DNA of 64,000 nt from Scalindua_A sp046757465 (GTDB taxonomy: Bacteria; Planctomycetota; Brocadiia; Brocadiales; Scalinduaceae), in NCBI GenBank assembly GCA_046757465.1, contig JBHHYH010000009.1, positions 1-64,000 of the forward strand, given 5' to 3'. This document shows, one piece after another, positions 1 to 8,618 of this stretch. Each line of letters begins with the position of its first letter. The stretch's first letter is position 1. Both the position numbers and the translations under genes were made by a program. The notes beneath the pieces are model-generated. The model was not told the DNA's origin. It worked only from the letters and a program-made list of their open reading frames with translations, and did not search any database.

Positions 1-22
1 TCTGCCGTAGGTACGATATGAC

Positions 23-3000
23 ATGCAGTTAAAAAAGTTAGAAATATTTGGTTTTAAGTCTTTTTCGGACAAGACAAGTTTCACGTTCGAAAGTGGAATT
101 ACCGCTATTGTAGGTCCTAATGGATGTGGGAAAAGTAACGTAGTCGATGCTATAAAATGGATACTCGGGGATCAAAGTGCAAAGTCACTTAGAGGTAATG
201 AAATGTCAGACGTAATATTTAATGGAACTAATAAACGGCCCTCTATGGGATATGCAGAAGCCTCACTAACCATTTTGAATGACAAAAATATGCTACCGAT
301 AGAATATGAAGAAGTGTGTATTGCAAGGCGTCTATATACTTCAGGGGAATCCGAGTACTTAATAAACAAGCAGACTTGTCGCTTAAGAGATATTAAAGAA
401 CTATTTATGGATACTGGAGTAGGAGCTAACTGTTACTCCCTTATTGAACAAGGAAAGGTAGATACCTTACTACAGGCAAATATCCAGGAGAGGCGTTTTG
501 TTTTTGAAGAGGCAGCAGGTATTAGCAAATACAAAACTAAAAAAAGAGAAGCTATGTTAAAGCTGGAAAAGGTTGAACAAAATTTACTCCGCTTAAGTGA
601 CATAATTGAAGAAGTGCAGAAACAACTCCGCTCCGTAAAACTTCAAGCAGCAAAGGCTCGTAAATATAATGAGTATATAAGTAGATTGAAGGATTTAAGG
701 CTTAAACTTTCCTTGAAAAGATATAGGTCCTTCAAGACTGAAAGAACAAATATTCTGAAACAAATACACCAGAAGGAAAATCAAGGTCAGGAAATGCTTA
801 CTAATATTGAAGATCTGCAGGTGAAGAAAGATAGTTTACATAATTATACTGATGAACTTGTTTCTGGTCTTGGAAAGTCGCAGTCCGACCTGGCCAATCT
901 TGACGCAAAGATTACTAGTACACACGACAGGATAAGCTTTAACCATAAGGCAATAGAGGAACTTAACAACCAAAAAGACAAGTATGAAAGGTACATTAGC
1001 GTGTTCAAAGATAGGATTAATGAAGCGGAAAATGGTATTGCAAGCTTGGCGCGCAACTTAGAGGAAATACAAAATCATATATCAAAAAATACCAATCGTT
1101 TGTCAAAAAAAGAGTCCGAATTAAAACAATACTCATTTGAATGTGATATCCTTCAGCAGAAGATAGAAGAAAATAAGAAAAGAGTAATAGATATACTCCA
1201 TAGAGAATCCAATCTTCAAAATGAAATGGGTAGTTTAAGTGCAGAAAGAGACACAATTGCCAATAGAAAAGCTAAATTGTCAAAACGCCAGGAAGATATA
1301 TTATCGGAACTGGAGCAGATAGATTGTGCAAGACAAGGCCTTACAAAACAAAGAGATATAATGTTAAGCAATATTGAGAACCTTGAAGCTTGTTTGTCCA
1401 GGATTAATGAACGGTTAGTGGCATCAAATAACGAGATTAAATCTATTGATGATAATATAAATTCTCAACAGCAGTTACTAAGTCGTAAAGAATCTCGTCT
1501 AGAAATCTTGGAAGACCTTGAGAGGCGTTATGAAGGTATAGGTTCTGGTGTAAAGTTTATTTTAGAAGAAGCGAGAAAGAATGATGGATTGACAACTAAT
1601 ATTTGCGGGATGGTTGCGGATTTGATAAGTGTAGATGCTACCTACGTTCCTGCTATAGAGGCAGCTTTGGGTGATAGAGCACAAATAATCGTTGCCAATT
1701 CATTAAAAGAGGTAATTCAAGCAATTAACTATTTGAAAAAGTGTGATAAGGGTTATGTTAAATTTCTTCCGCTGAATGATATTAAAGCGAGAAAAACTGA
1801 AACATCTTTTGGTTTGAATATTCCAGGTGTTATCGGAAAAGCAGTTGATTTGGTAAAAAGCAAAAATGGTTTTAATTCACTAGTTGAGTATATCTTTGGG
1901 GGGACGATTATAGTTAAAGATTTTAACACAGCATTAAAACTCGCCAACGGTAAAAATGGAGTAAACTGTTTTGTGACACTAAATGGTGAAGTTATTGAGC
2001 CAGGCGGAACTATTCTTGTTGGAGTGGATAACGTTCAGATCGGACTTATTTCTCGTAAGACTGAACTTGAGAACATTAAATTAGAACTCCAAAAGATTGA
2101 AAAAGAAATCGAAATGTATGTGAATGAAAAGAGGGTTAAAACCAAAGAAATTGAAGACCTCTTTAAAGAATCAGATGAGATTAGAAAGAAGATAGATGCA
2201 GAAAATCTTCTTAGGGTCTCAAATGAAAACAATCTTCAAAGGGAAGAATTTAAAATTGTTGAGCTCAATGAAGAAAAGGATGTTGATGAAAGTGAGATCA
2301 ATGAAATAAACGAACTTATTGAAAAGATCAGTCAAAGAGAAGTAAGACTTAATGATGAGATAATAAAATTAAGTGAACAGCGCATAAATTTAGAAAGCCA
2401 GGTCGCAGCTTCAACTGAAGAAAAAACGCAAAAGGAGACAACAAAAACAAATGTTCAAAATGAAATCACAGAATTAAAAGTTTTCATCGCACAAAAAGAA
2501 GAAAGAAAAGATAATATCAATACTTCCACGGAAAAACTAAAAAGAGAATATCAGGAAAATAAAGAAGAACTTGCATCAACAAATAATGAAATAATAAATT
2601 GCCACGAAAAGACTATTGAAAGTGAGAGAGAAATTATAAGCCTGAACAAATCACATGAAGAATTTAAGAAAGAAAAAACTGTTTTGGAAAAAGATATCGT
2701 GACACTAAAAGAAAAACAAAGTGATTATAATGAACAGCTAAATGATATTAATATTCAAATTGATGAATATAGAGAAGAATATAGCAACCATGAACAAAAG
2801 ATAAACGACTTGAGACTTAAGGAGAACGAGTTTAAGGTAAAAATCATGAACTTAGAAGAGAGGATCCGTGATGATTATCATGTTGAGTTATCTGAACTCG
2901 ACCTAGAAAATAAAGAAGAATATAACGAATCTTTTGATTGGGAGAGTGTTTCTCAAGAGATTGAACAATTAAAAGGTAAAACAGAAAGAATGGGTAACGT

Positions 3001-3604
3001 TAATTTAGAAGCCATTCAGGAGCAGAATGAACTTGAAACTAGAGAGACACATCTTGAGGGCCAGATGGAAGACCTTCAAAAATCAGAGAACACCTTAAAA
3101 GACATCATAAAAAAGATAAATCTTACAAGTCGAGAATTATTTGAAAGAACCTTTCACGATATAAGGAACAACTTTCATGAGATATTTCGGAAATTGTTTG
3201 GTGGCGGTAGAGCAGATATTATTTTAGAAGAAGGTGTTGACATTCTGGATGCAGGCATAGAAATAATCGCTCAGCCTCCCGGAAAAGACCTTAGGTCAAT
3301 TACACTTTTTTCCGGGGGCGAAAAGGTTATGACAACGATAGCACTACTTTTTGCTGTATTTCAGTCCAAGCCAAGTCCATTTTGTATACTTGATGAAGTT
3401 GATGCAGCCTTAGACGAAAACAATATTAACCATTTTATTCACATACTTAAGGAATTTACAAAAACTTCTCAATTCCTTATTATAACACACAACAAACAAA
3501 CTATGAGTATAGCAGATGTTCTGTATGGAATTACAATGGAAGAGGCAGGAGTATCAAAAAAGGTATCAGTTAAATTTAAGAATGCAGTGAGGGAGGTTGC
3601 ATAA
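23..3604 (+). CDS. smc: Chromosome segregation ATPase SMC
   Basis: This 1193-residue protein has the full SMC architecture, so it should act as a homodimer that organises and compacts the nucleoid with ScpA/ScpB. The N-terminal head has a Walker A motif GPNGCGKS at residues 31-38. Two long coiled coils flank a hinge at about residues 500-670, which is glycine-rich and contains a conserved ALGDRAQ stretch. The C-terminal head carries the ABC signature LFSGGEK at 1095-1101 and Walker B ending in LDEVDAALD at about 1122-1130. Length is normal for bacterial SMC. The ATG at 23 lies close to the window edge; the bases before it show no strong Shine-Dalgarno sequence. No scpA or scpB is next to it. 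The product call is very secure. Confidence 0.97.
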   Translation: MQLKKLEIFGFKSFSDKTSFTFESGITAIVGPNGCGKSNVVDAIKWILGDQSAKSLRGNEMSDVIFNGTNKRPSMGYAEASLTILNDKNMLPIEYEEVCIARRLYTSGESEYLINKQTCRLRDIKELFMDTGVGANCYSLIEQGKVDTLLQANIQERRFVFEEAAGISKYKTKKREAMLKLEKVEQNLLRLSDIIEEVQKQLRSVKLQAAKARKYNEYISRLKDLRLKLSLKRYRSFKTERTNILKQIHQKENQGQEMLTNIEDLQVKKDSLHNYTDELVSGLGKSQSDLANLDAKITSTHDRISFNHKAIEELNNQKDKYERYISVFKDRINEAENGIASLARNLEEIQNHISKNTNRLSKKESELKQYSFECDILQQKIEENKKRVIDILHRESNLQNEMGSLSAERDTIANRKAKLSKRQEDILSELEQIDCARQGLTKQRDIMLSNIENLEACLSRINERLVASNNEIKSIDDNINSQQQLLSRKESRLEILEDLERRYEGIGSGVKFILEEARKNDGLTTNICGMVADLISVDATYVPAIEAALGDRAQIIVANSLKEVIQAINYLKKCDKGYVKFLPLNDIKARKTETSFGLNIPGVIGKAVDLVKSKNGFNSLVEYIFGGTIIVKDFNTALKLANGKNGVNCFVTLNGEVIEPGGTILVGVDNVQIGLISRKTELENIKLELQKIEKEIEMYVNEKRVKTKEIEDLFKESDEIRKKIDAENLLRVSNENNLQREEFKIVELNEEKDVDESEINEINELIEKISQREVRLNDEIIKLSEQRINLESQVAASTEEKTQKETTKTNVQNEITELKVFIAQKEERKDNINTSTEKLKREYQENKEELASTNNEIINCHEKTIESEREIISLNKSHEEFKKEKTVLEKDIVTLKEKQSDYNEQLNDINIQIDEYREEYSNHEQKINDLRLKENEFKVKIMNLEERIRDDYHVELSELDLENKEEYNESFDWESVSQEIEQLKGKTERMGNVNLEAIQEQNELETRETHLEGQMEDLQKSENTLKDIIKKINLTSRELFERTFHDIRNNFHEIFRKLFGGGRADIILEEGVDILDAGIEIIAQPPGKDLRSITLFSGGEKVMTTIALLFAVFQSKPSPFCILDEVDAALDENNINHFIHILKEFTKTSQFLIITHNKQTMSIADVLYGITMEEAGVSKKVSVKFKNAVREVA

Positions 3605-3611
3605 ATGGAAT

Positions 3612-3764
3612 ATGGTGTCATATTGTCAAGTGGCGAGACCCCATTCCATTATGCAAAATATGCCTACAGGTTTACCCTTGTTTGATGAACACATAATAGC
3701 AGGATCGTATCGAGACGCTTTAGATGTGCTAGTTATAAAATCACAGGACATGAATTACCAGTAA
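3612..3764 (+). other. Possible small ORF (50 aa), unrecognised
   Basis: The 310-base gap between smc and the PilZ gene holds one open frame of 50 codons starting with ATG 3612, eight bases after the smc stop. The predicted peptide is soluble, with acidic and hydrophobic residues in its second half (FDEHIIAGSYRDALDVLVI). I do not recognise it, there is no clear ribosome-binding site, and a different frame from ATG 3605 stays open for only 26 codons. It could be a degraded gene or chance. The rest of the gap (3765-3914) is AT-rich and I see nothing in it. Confidence 0.2.
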
Positions 3765-3914
3765 AGATTAAATGCTTAAGCTTACTCAACATAAAACCAC
3801 CAAACTAATTAGTTCTCATTTGTTTTCTCAGTTTTGAGTTTATGATAAACAATATACTAGATCAGAGGCTATAAGCCCATTATTGAGCGATATATTGTTG
3901 CACTTACAAGTATA

Positions 3915-4196
3915 ATGAGTCAAAAAGTTGAAAAGAGAAAATATAATAGGGTTGCATATAACGAAAAGCTCAATTATTCATTAAGCGTACTGAAATACAA
4001 AGTCCTTCAGAAAGTTGATTCTAACGGAACGGGCATTGACATCAGTGATGAAGGGCTTGGATTTTATACTGCTTTTCCACTCGAACCCGGACATGTTTTG
4101 AGGATAGGAAAAGAGTCTGCTACTGCACAGACCGCGATTGTTAGATGGGTTGATAAGATTGATGAGAACTTCCGTGTAGGCGTATTTTTTGTATAA
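3915..4196 (+). CDS. PilZ domain protein
   Basis: This 93-residue protein is a single PilZ domain, a fold that usually binds cyclic di-GMP. The N-terminal RxxxR motif is at R8-R12 (RKYNR) and the second motif, D/NxSxxG, is DISDEG at residues 42-47. These are the two canonical c-di-GMP contacts, so ligand binding is likely. The remainder is a small beta barrel ending at VGVFFV. It has no attached output domain, so it probably works as a stand-alone adaptor. The target cannot be read from the context: smc lies upstream with a 310-base gap and a convergent membrane-protein gene follows. No strong ribosome-binding site is visible before the ATG. Confidence 0.8.
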   Translation: MSQKVEKRKYNRVAYNEKLNYSLSVLKYKVLQKVDSNGTGIDISDEGLGFYTAFPLEPGHVLRIGKESATAQTAIVRWVDKIDENFRVGVFFV

Positions 4197-4289
4197 GTAG
4201 GGTTTTTGTTGTGTATTTCTTTTTATACTTCTTGATTAAACAATCTATGGTTTCACCTACAAGACAGACAAATAACTCTTACTAAGGGC

Positions 4290-5168
4290 CTAATCCTTTT
4301 TCAAAAAAAGCTTAGCAAAGTTATACATTGCAAAATACTCCCATGCAAACGGAGCAAACCCGAGAAAACCTATAACTGGCATTTCAAATATCTTTACGTC
4401 TTGCATAAAGGGTGCTGTATACACCCACTTTGAAGCCGCCCAGTAGTTCCAGAATTCCCACAAAAATCCACAAACAAAACCAGCTGCAAATAGAGAAAGG
4501 ATTCTTCTTAAGATTCCATTTTCTAAATCTCTTAATAAAGAATCACCATTACTTGAGTATACAATCGGTTCTAATAACATTACAAAACCAGTCCATACAA
4601 GACCAAATAGATACTTGGCATAGTATTTACTTACTAACAGTGGTGCCATTATGAAAATGAAACCAAGTACAATACCACTATAAATTATTCTGTTTGTTAC
4701 CTTAAGTTTTGTGATATGAAATCTATCAAAAATACGAAGTGTATCCAGGAGTTCTGCCGTTAGAAACAAGCCAGGCATTATTGTTGCAAAGGCTAAACTA
4801 GTCCCCAGATAAAGTTCTATTGGATTTTCCGGTAAACCAACATACTTCCAATTAGCAAGATGCAAGTTGTAAAGCTCAAAGAGGAGCCATATTACTACAG
4901 AAAGTGGAAGTTGTAGCAGGAAATTTTTTCTCCTATTGCAAATGAGTGAATTCCCTTTTAATTTGAATATTACAGCATCTATTAAGAATACGTATCCCCA
5001 CCAGCATAAGGGTGTCGTCCATATGCTTATGCGGTGTGCTAAGTAGAAGTTATGTTGAAGAACAACCCCAAGTTCAGCCAATAAGATTAAGAAAATACCA
5101 ATCCAGCCGTGTAATTTAAACTTATTACTTTTCGCTGTTTCACATCTTGTATTATCTGAAACTGTCAT
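4290..5168 (-). CDS. Uncharacterised polytopic membrane protein with internal duplication
   Basis: This 292-residue protein has about eight hydrophobic segments and a short polar N-terminus. I do not recognise a named family with certainty. It seems to be built of two related halves: residues around 97-120 (FELYNLHLANWKY) and around 236-255 (WEFWNYWAASKWVY) share a pattern of E-aromatic-aromatic-N followed by A and W-x-Y, and each is followed by a P and a segment with E before a glycine-rich helix. The charged and aromatic residues inside membrane segments suggest a substrate- or cofactor-binding site rather than a simple anchor. The gene is monocistronic and convergent with the PilZ gene. 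Function unknown; a transporter or a membrane-bound enzyme are both possible. Confidence 0.6.
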   Translation of the reverse strand: MTVSDNTRCETAKSNKFKLHGWIGIFLILLAELGVVLQHNFYLAHRISIWTTPLCWWGYVFLIDAVIFKLKGNSLICNRRKNFLLQLPLSVVIWLLFELYNLHLANWKYVGLPENPIELYLGTSLAFATIMPGLFLTAELLDTLRIFDRFHITKLKVTNRIIYSGIVLGFIFIMAPLLVSKYYAKYLFGLVWTGFVMLLEPIVYSSNGDSLLRDLENGILRRILSLFAAGFVCGFLWEFWNYWAASKWVYTAPFMQDVKIFEMPVIGFLGFAPFAWEYFAMYNFAKLFLKKD

Positions 5169-5431
5169 ATTTTGATTATGGCTTTAATGTCCAACAAAAA
5201 AAGATCATAATTGAATGGGAAGGCCTTATTAGAAATTGCAGATACAAACGCCATTCCTATTTAAAGGCAATTGTCTATGACTTATCACGATACACAATAT
5301 TGCGAAATTAGCAGCAACCTTTAGTATTATCAAGTGAAATTTTTAGGGTATATTTCAAGCCCGTACTCCGGAACAAAAACATGTTTTGGAATTCCAATGT
5401 TGCCACTGATTATACAATGACATAATGTAAG
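5169..5431. other. Intergenic region without a recognised gene
   Basis: About 260 bases between the start of the membrane-protein gene and the tRNA terminator. Short frames are open here but none looks coding and no RNA family is recognisable. It must hold the promoter for the membrane protein on the - strand, but I cannot point to a convincing pair of boxes. Confidence 0.4.
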
Positions 5432-5465
5432 AAAGCCTTATACTTATGATTAAGTATAAGGCTTT
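5432..5465 (-). terminator. Hairpin terminator after the tRNA genes
   Basis: A perfect 15-bp inverted repeat (5432-5446 with 5451-5465) has a four-base loop. It sits eight bases past the end of tRNA-Glu. On the - strand it is followed by a short T-rich stretch and on the + strand by TT and G, so it could stop transcription from either side. Its position makes it the likely end of the rpsB-tsf-pyrH-frr-tRNA transcript. Confidence 0.8.
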
Positions 5466-5473
5466 TTGTAATT

Positions 5474-5548
5474 TGACCCCATGGGGATTTGAACCCCAGT
5501 TGCCGGGATGAAAACCCGGTGTCCTAGGCCAGGCTAGACGATGGGGCC
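5474..5548 (-). tRNA. tRNA-Glu (anticodon TTC)
   Basis: A complete cloverleaf of 75 bases. The acceptor stem pairs GGCCCCA with TGGGGTC, the anticodon stem CCGGG/CCCGG encloses the loop TTTTCAT (anticodon TTC), and the T arm has the standard TTCAAAT loop. The discriminator is A and the CCA tail is not encoded. It lies 17 bases downstream of tRNA-Lys and before the hairpin terminator. Confidence 0.95.
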
Positions 5549-5565
5549 AGATATCATTACTTAAG

Positions 5566-5638
5566 TGAGGGCAGAAGGGCTCGAACCTTCGACACCCGCC
5601 TTAAAAGGGCGGTGCTCTGCCAACTGAGCTATGCCCCC
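5566..5638 (-). tRNA. tRNA-Lys (anticodon TTT)
   Basis: A 73-base cloverleaf: acceptor GGGGGCA with TGCCCTC, anticodon stem CCGCC/GGCGG with loop CTTTTAA (anticodon TTT), and T loop TTCGAGC. The discriminator is A and CCA is not encoded. The gene starts only nine bases after the frr stop codon, so it is probably processed from the rpsB-tsf-pyrH-frr transcript. Confidence 0.95.
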
Positions 5639-5647
5639 TGATTTGAA

Positions 5648-6208
5648 TTATATCTTCAATATTTCTTCTGACTTTTTAGCTAGTATTTCATCCAGCTTGG
5701 CTTCGTATTCATGTGTAGATTTTTGGATTTTTTCTTTAGTCTTTTTCGCCTCATCCTCCGTTAATTGTGATTCTTTTTCCTCTTTATCAACATGTTTGTT
5801 GGCTTCACGTCTTATATTCCTAATAGCTACTTTGGCTTCCTCTGCCATTTCCTTTATCTGGGAAACGATTTTTCCTCTTCGCTCCTCATTCAATGGCGGT
5901 ATAGGAATACGGACGACTTTTCCATCAGAATTCACCGTTAATCCCATCTCTGATTGTAATATTGCCTTCTCTATACCTTTAATAACGGACGGGTCAAAAG
6001 GCCTTATTACTATTACTTGCGGTTCTGGTGCAGTTATATTAGCAAGTTGTTTTATTGGAGTATGAGAACCGTAATAATCAACTTTGATATTCTCAACAAG
6101 ACCTGGTGCGGCGCGACCTGTTCTTATACTCTTTAACTCCTCTTTCATTATTTCTATAGTTTTCCCCATCTTTTTCTTGGCCTCAGTTTGTATCTCTTCA
6201 GAAGACAT
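5648..6208 (-). CDS. frr: Ribosome recycling factor
   Basis: The 186-residue protein matches ribosome recycling factor over its whole length, which with EF-G splits post-termination ribosomes. It has the usual long three-helix bundle and the central small domain; the family stretch RTGRAAPGLVENIKVDYYG lies at about 28-46 and a PPLNEERR motif at about 104-111. The gene begins directly after the pyrH stop codon without spacing, the normal order for pyrH-frr. It is the last protein gene of the rpsB-tsf-pyrH-frr unit. Confidence 0.97.
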   Translation of the reverse strand: MSSEEIQTEAKKKMGKTIEIMKEELKSIRTGRAAPGLVENIKVDYYGSHTPIKQLANITAPEPQVIVIRPFDPSVIKGIEKAILQSEMGLTVNSDGKVVRIPIPPLNEERRGKIVSQIKEMAEEAKVAIRNIRREANKHVDKEEKESQLTEDEAKKTKEKIQKSTHEYEAKLDEILAKKSEEILKI

Positions 6209-6934
6209 CTAATTATTCCCTATGTACGTGCCGATTTTGCTACCTATTACGGCCTTCTCAATATTATGTTTTTTTCTAAGATTAAACACAATTATTGGGA
6301 GATTATTTTCCATACTTAAAGATATGGCAGTAAAATCTATTATTCCAAGTTTTTTTTCTAATATATCCATATACTTTAATTTTGTATACTTCTTAGCGTT
6401 CGGGTTGGTTAACGGATCATCAGAGTATACACCATCAACCTTTGTTCCTTTAAGAAAAATATCAGCCTCAATTTCTATTGCTCTTAGCGCTGCTCCAGTA
6501 TCTGTTGTAAAATAAGGATTTCCAGTCCCACCAGCAATAATAACTACATAACCTTCTTTAAGACAATTCAGGCATTTTTGTGCACCGTACGGTTCTACAA
6601 TGTTCTGGATTTGTATTGCACTCAAGACACATGCTGGTATTTTTAGTTTTTTAAGTGAATCTTGAAGGATAATTGCATTAATGACTGTAGCAATCATACC
6701 CAATTGATCAGCACGAGTACGGTCAATACCTGACTTACTTAATATTGCTCCTCTTATAATGTTACCACCACCAACAACTATTGCAATTTCAACTCCAGTA
6801 TTTCTTACATTCCTGATTTCTCTTGCTATAGCAGCAAACTTTGCATCATCTATGCCAGACGAACTCTCAGGGCAAAAACCCTCACCACTAATTTTTAAAA
6901 GAACACGTTTGTATCTTTTCTTGCGTTTGGGCAT
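6209..6934 (-). CDS. pyrH: UMP kinase
   Basis: This 241-residue protein is the bacterial hexameric UMP kinase of the amino-acid-kinase fold, making UDP from UMP and ATP for pyrimidine nucleotide synthesis. The N-terminal KISGEGF segment and the GGGNIIRG loop (about residues 54-61) form the phosphate-binding site; GGTGNPYFTTDTGAALRA (about 134-151) is the UMP/ATP signature. Position between tsf and frr is the classic arrangement. A gap of 157 bases separates it from tsf; I see no strong terminator in it, so co-transcription is likely. Confidence 0.97.
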   Translation of the reverse strand: MPKRKKRYKRVLLKISGEGFCPESSSGIDDAKFAAIAREIRNVRNTGVEIAIVVGGGNIIRGAILSKSGIDRTRADQLGMIATVINAIILQDSLKKLKIPACVLSAIQIQNIVEPYGAQKCLNCLKEGYVVIIAGGTGNPYFTTDTGAALRAIEIEADIFLKGTKVDGVYSDDPLTNPNAKKYTKLKYMDILEKKLGIIDFTAISLSMENNLPIIVFNLRKKHNIEKAVIGSKIGTYIGNN

Positions 6935-7091
6935 TATTTAACGGGATGAAGGTTTACTACAGCACCTCAAGGCGATAAATATTGTTAAACACAGTGGTAT
7001 ACAAGGAATACCTTCCTTTACCGTTCCCTGACGACTTTGATAACCAAAATGAACCGCGGAATAAAGTTATCAATTATTAATTGCAATGATA

Positions 7092-7679
7092 TCAGTCTCC
7101 TATCTTGAATCTTACGAAACGATTGATCCTGATATTTTCACCAAATTTTGCTTTTGCGTTATCTAACAGATCTTTTACGGTTTGATCATTATCTTTTATG
7201 AATGGTTGTCCTAATAAGCATTTTTCTTTATAAAAGTTTTCCATCTTCCCTTCGACAATTTTTTCCCTTATATTTGAAGGTTTATCTTGAAATTCTTCTT
7301 CATAGCTCTTCCTTTGGTCCTCTATAATTTCTTGAGCAATATCTTCCCTGCTTACAGATATGGGATCAGTTGCAGCTACCTGCATACAGAGGTCTTTTAC
7401 TAAGGCTGTGAATATCTCGTTTCTAGCTACAAAATCCGTTTCGCAATTTATTTCGATCAAGACACCTATCTTACCATTAGTGTGAATATACGAACCTATT
7501 CTGCCCTCCGGCGTGCCACGCGAATCTTTTTTAGCTGCTTTTGCAAGACCTTTCTTTCTTAGAAATTCTGCTGCTTTTTCAAATACTCCATTCGATTTTT
7601 CAAGTGCATTTTTACAATCTAGAATACCCGCACCAGTTTGATTTCTTAATTCCTTTATGTTCGACGCATCTATAGCCAT
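7092..7679 (-). CDS. tsf: Elongation factor Ts
   Basis: EF-Ts is the nucleotide exchange factor that reloads EF-Tu with GTP. Starting at ATG 7679 the protein has 195 residues and begins MAIDASNIKELRNQTG. A GGGAG ribosome-binding site lies just upstream, which is why I prefer this start over an in-frame TTG at 7697. The N-terminal UBA-like domain is followed by TDFVARN at residues 81-87, the EF-Tu contact motif. It is a short form with a single core subdomain, close in size to the Thermus protein and much shorter than the E. coli one. It lies downstream of rpsB. Confidence 0.95.
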   Translation of the reverse strand: MAIDASNIKELRNQTGAGILDCKNALEKSNGVFEKAAEFLRKKGLAKAAKKDSRGTPEGRIGSYIHTNGKIGVLIEINCETDFVARNEIFTALVKDLCMQVAATDPISVSREDIAQEIIEDQRKSYEEEFQDKPSNIREKIVEGKMENFYKEKCLLGQPFIKDNDQTVKDLLDNAKAKFGENIRINRFVRFKIGD

Positions 7680-7785
7680 TACAGTAACTCCCTGCAAATA
7701 TTTCTCTTAAATTTTGTAGGTAAAAAGGTTTCTTAAGGAAGGATTATTAATAGATGTTTTATTTCGTGGAGAGTAAAAGTACAAT

Positions 7786-8511
7786 CTAAGCACTTTCTTG
7801 CAAAACCTTGTCGTCTTCGCCCGCCTTAACTGAAGGTTGTCCCTCTAATACAGCATCGGCTATTTTACTCAAGAAGAGTCTTATCGACCTGATAGCGTCA
7901 TCATTTCCAGGTACACATATATCTATTAAATCCGGATTACAATCTGTATCAGCCAGGCATATTGTAGGTATCCCCATTTTATTTGCTTCTTTTATTGCTA
8001 TATGTTCTTTTTTGGGGTCTACAACAATCAACACAGACGGTAGCTTGTCCATTCTCTTTATACCTTCCAGGTTTTTTCTAATTTTTTTCTTTTCACGAGT
8101 AAGTGATGAAATTATTTTTTTACTGTATCCTTGAATTGAACCATTATTTTCAATTTCTTCTAACTCTTCAAGTCTTTTCAATCGCTTACGAATTGTCTCA
8201 AAGTTTGTTAATGTACCACCGAGCCACCTCTCGCTAACGTAGTGCATATTACAACGCTTTGCTTCGGTGACAATCGTATCTTTTGCTTGCCATTTTGTGC
8301 CTACAAAAAGGACTTCTTTTCTGCTACCAGAAAACTTTACAAGGAACTTGTAGGCGGTAATTAATCCCCTGACTGTTTCTCTCAAATTGATTATGTGAAT
8401 TAGGTTACGCTTCCCAAGAATAAATGGTTTCATCTTAGGATTCCATCGGCTGCTCCTATGTCCAAAATGAAACCCCGCATCAATTAACTCTTGAAGACTT
8501 ACAATTGACAA
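7786..8511 (-). CDS. rpsB: 30S ribosomal protein S2
   Basis: The 241-residue protein matches S2 along its length. It starts MSIVSLQELIDAGFHFGHRSSRWNPKM-type, with the GFHFGHR motif, and has the central WLGGTLTNF motif and the VVDPKKEHIAIKEANK segment near the C-terminus. S2 binds at the 30S head-body junction and is needed for mRNA binding. The gene leads the rpsB-tsf-pyrH-frr unit, and a good promoter (8590-8618) sits at the end of the preceding gene. Two GGAG-type sites lie just before the ATG. Confidence 0.97.
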   Translation of the reverse strand: MSIVSLQELIDAGFHFGHRSSRWNPKMKPFILGKRNLIHIINLRETVRGLITAYKFLVKFSGSRKEVLFVGTKWQAKDTIVTEAKRCNMHYVSERWLGGTLTNFETIRKRLKRLEELEEIENNGSIQGYSKKIISSLTREKKKIRKNLEGIKRMDKLPSVLIVVDPKKEHIAIKEANKMGIPTICLADTDCNPDLIDICVPGNDDAIRSIRLFLSKIADAVLEGQPSVKAGEDDKVLQESA

Positions 8512-8589
8512 ATATTACTCCTTTTATCTCCTTTGTTTAAAAGACTTTTTCGTATATTAAAATAATAACATATATGTCTAGAATTTTTT

Positions 8590-8618
8590 ACTATACAACC
8601 TTTTTATTAATATATCAA
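8590..8618 (-). promoter_or_regulatory. Sigma-70-type promoter for rpsB-tsf-pyrH-frr
   Basis: On the - strand TTGATA (8613-8618) and TATAGT (8590-8595) are spaced by 17 bases, close to the consensus. The -35 box overlaps the stop codon of the radical SAM gene, and transcription would start about 70 bases before rpsB. This suggests that rpsB onward can be expressed independently of the upstream lipid A genes. Confidence 0.6.

Noticed and set aside
5169..5431. Possible coding remnant in the frame around 5200-5310
   Set aside because: The frame is open for about 50 codons but has no start signal, and I recognise no similarity to a transposase or other family.
7680..7697. TTG start extending EF-Ts by six residues
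   Set aside because: The downstream ATG has a good GGGAG site and matches the usual EF-Ts N-terminus.
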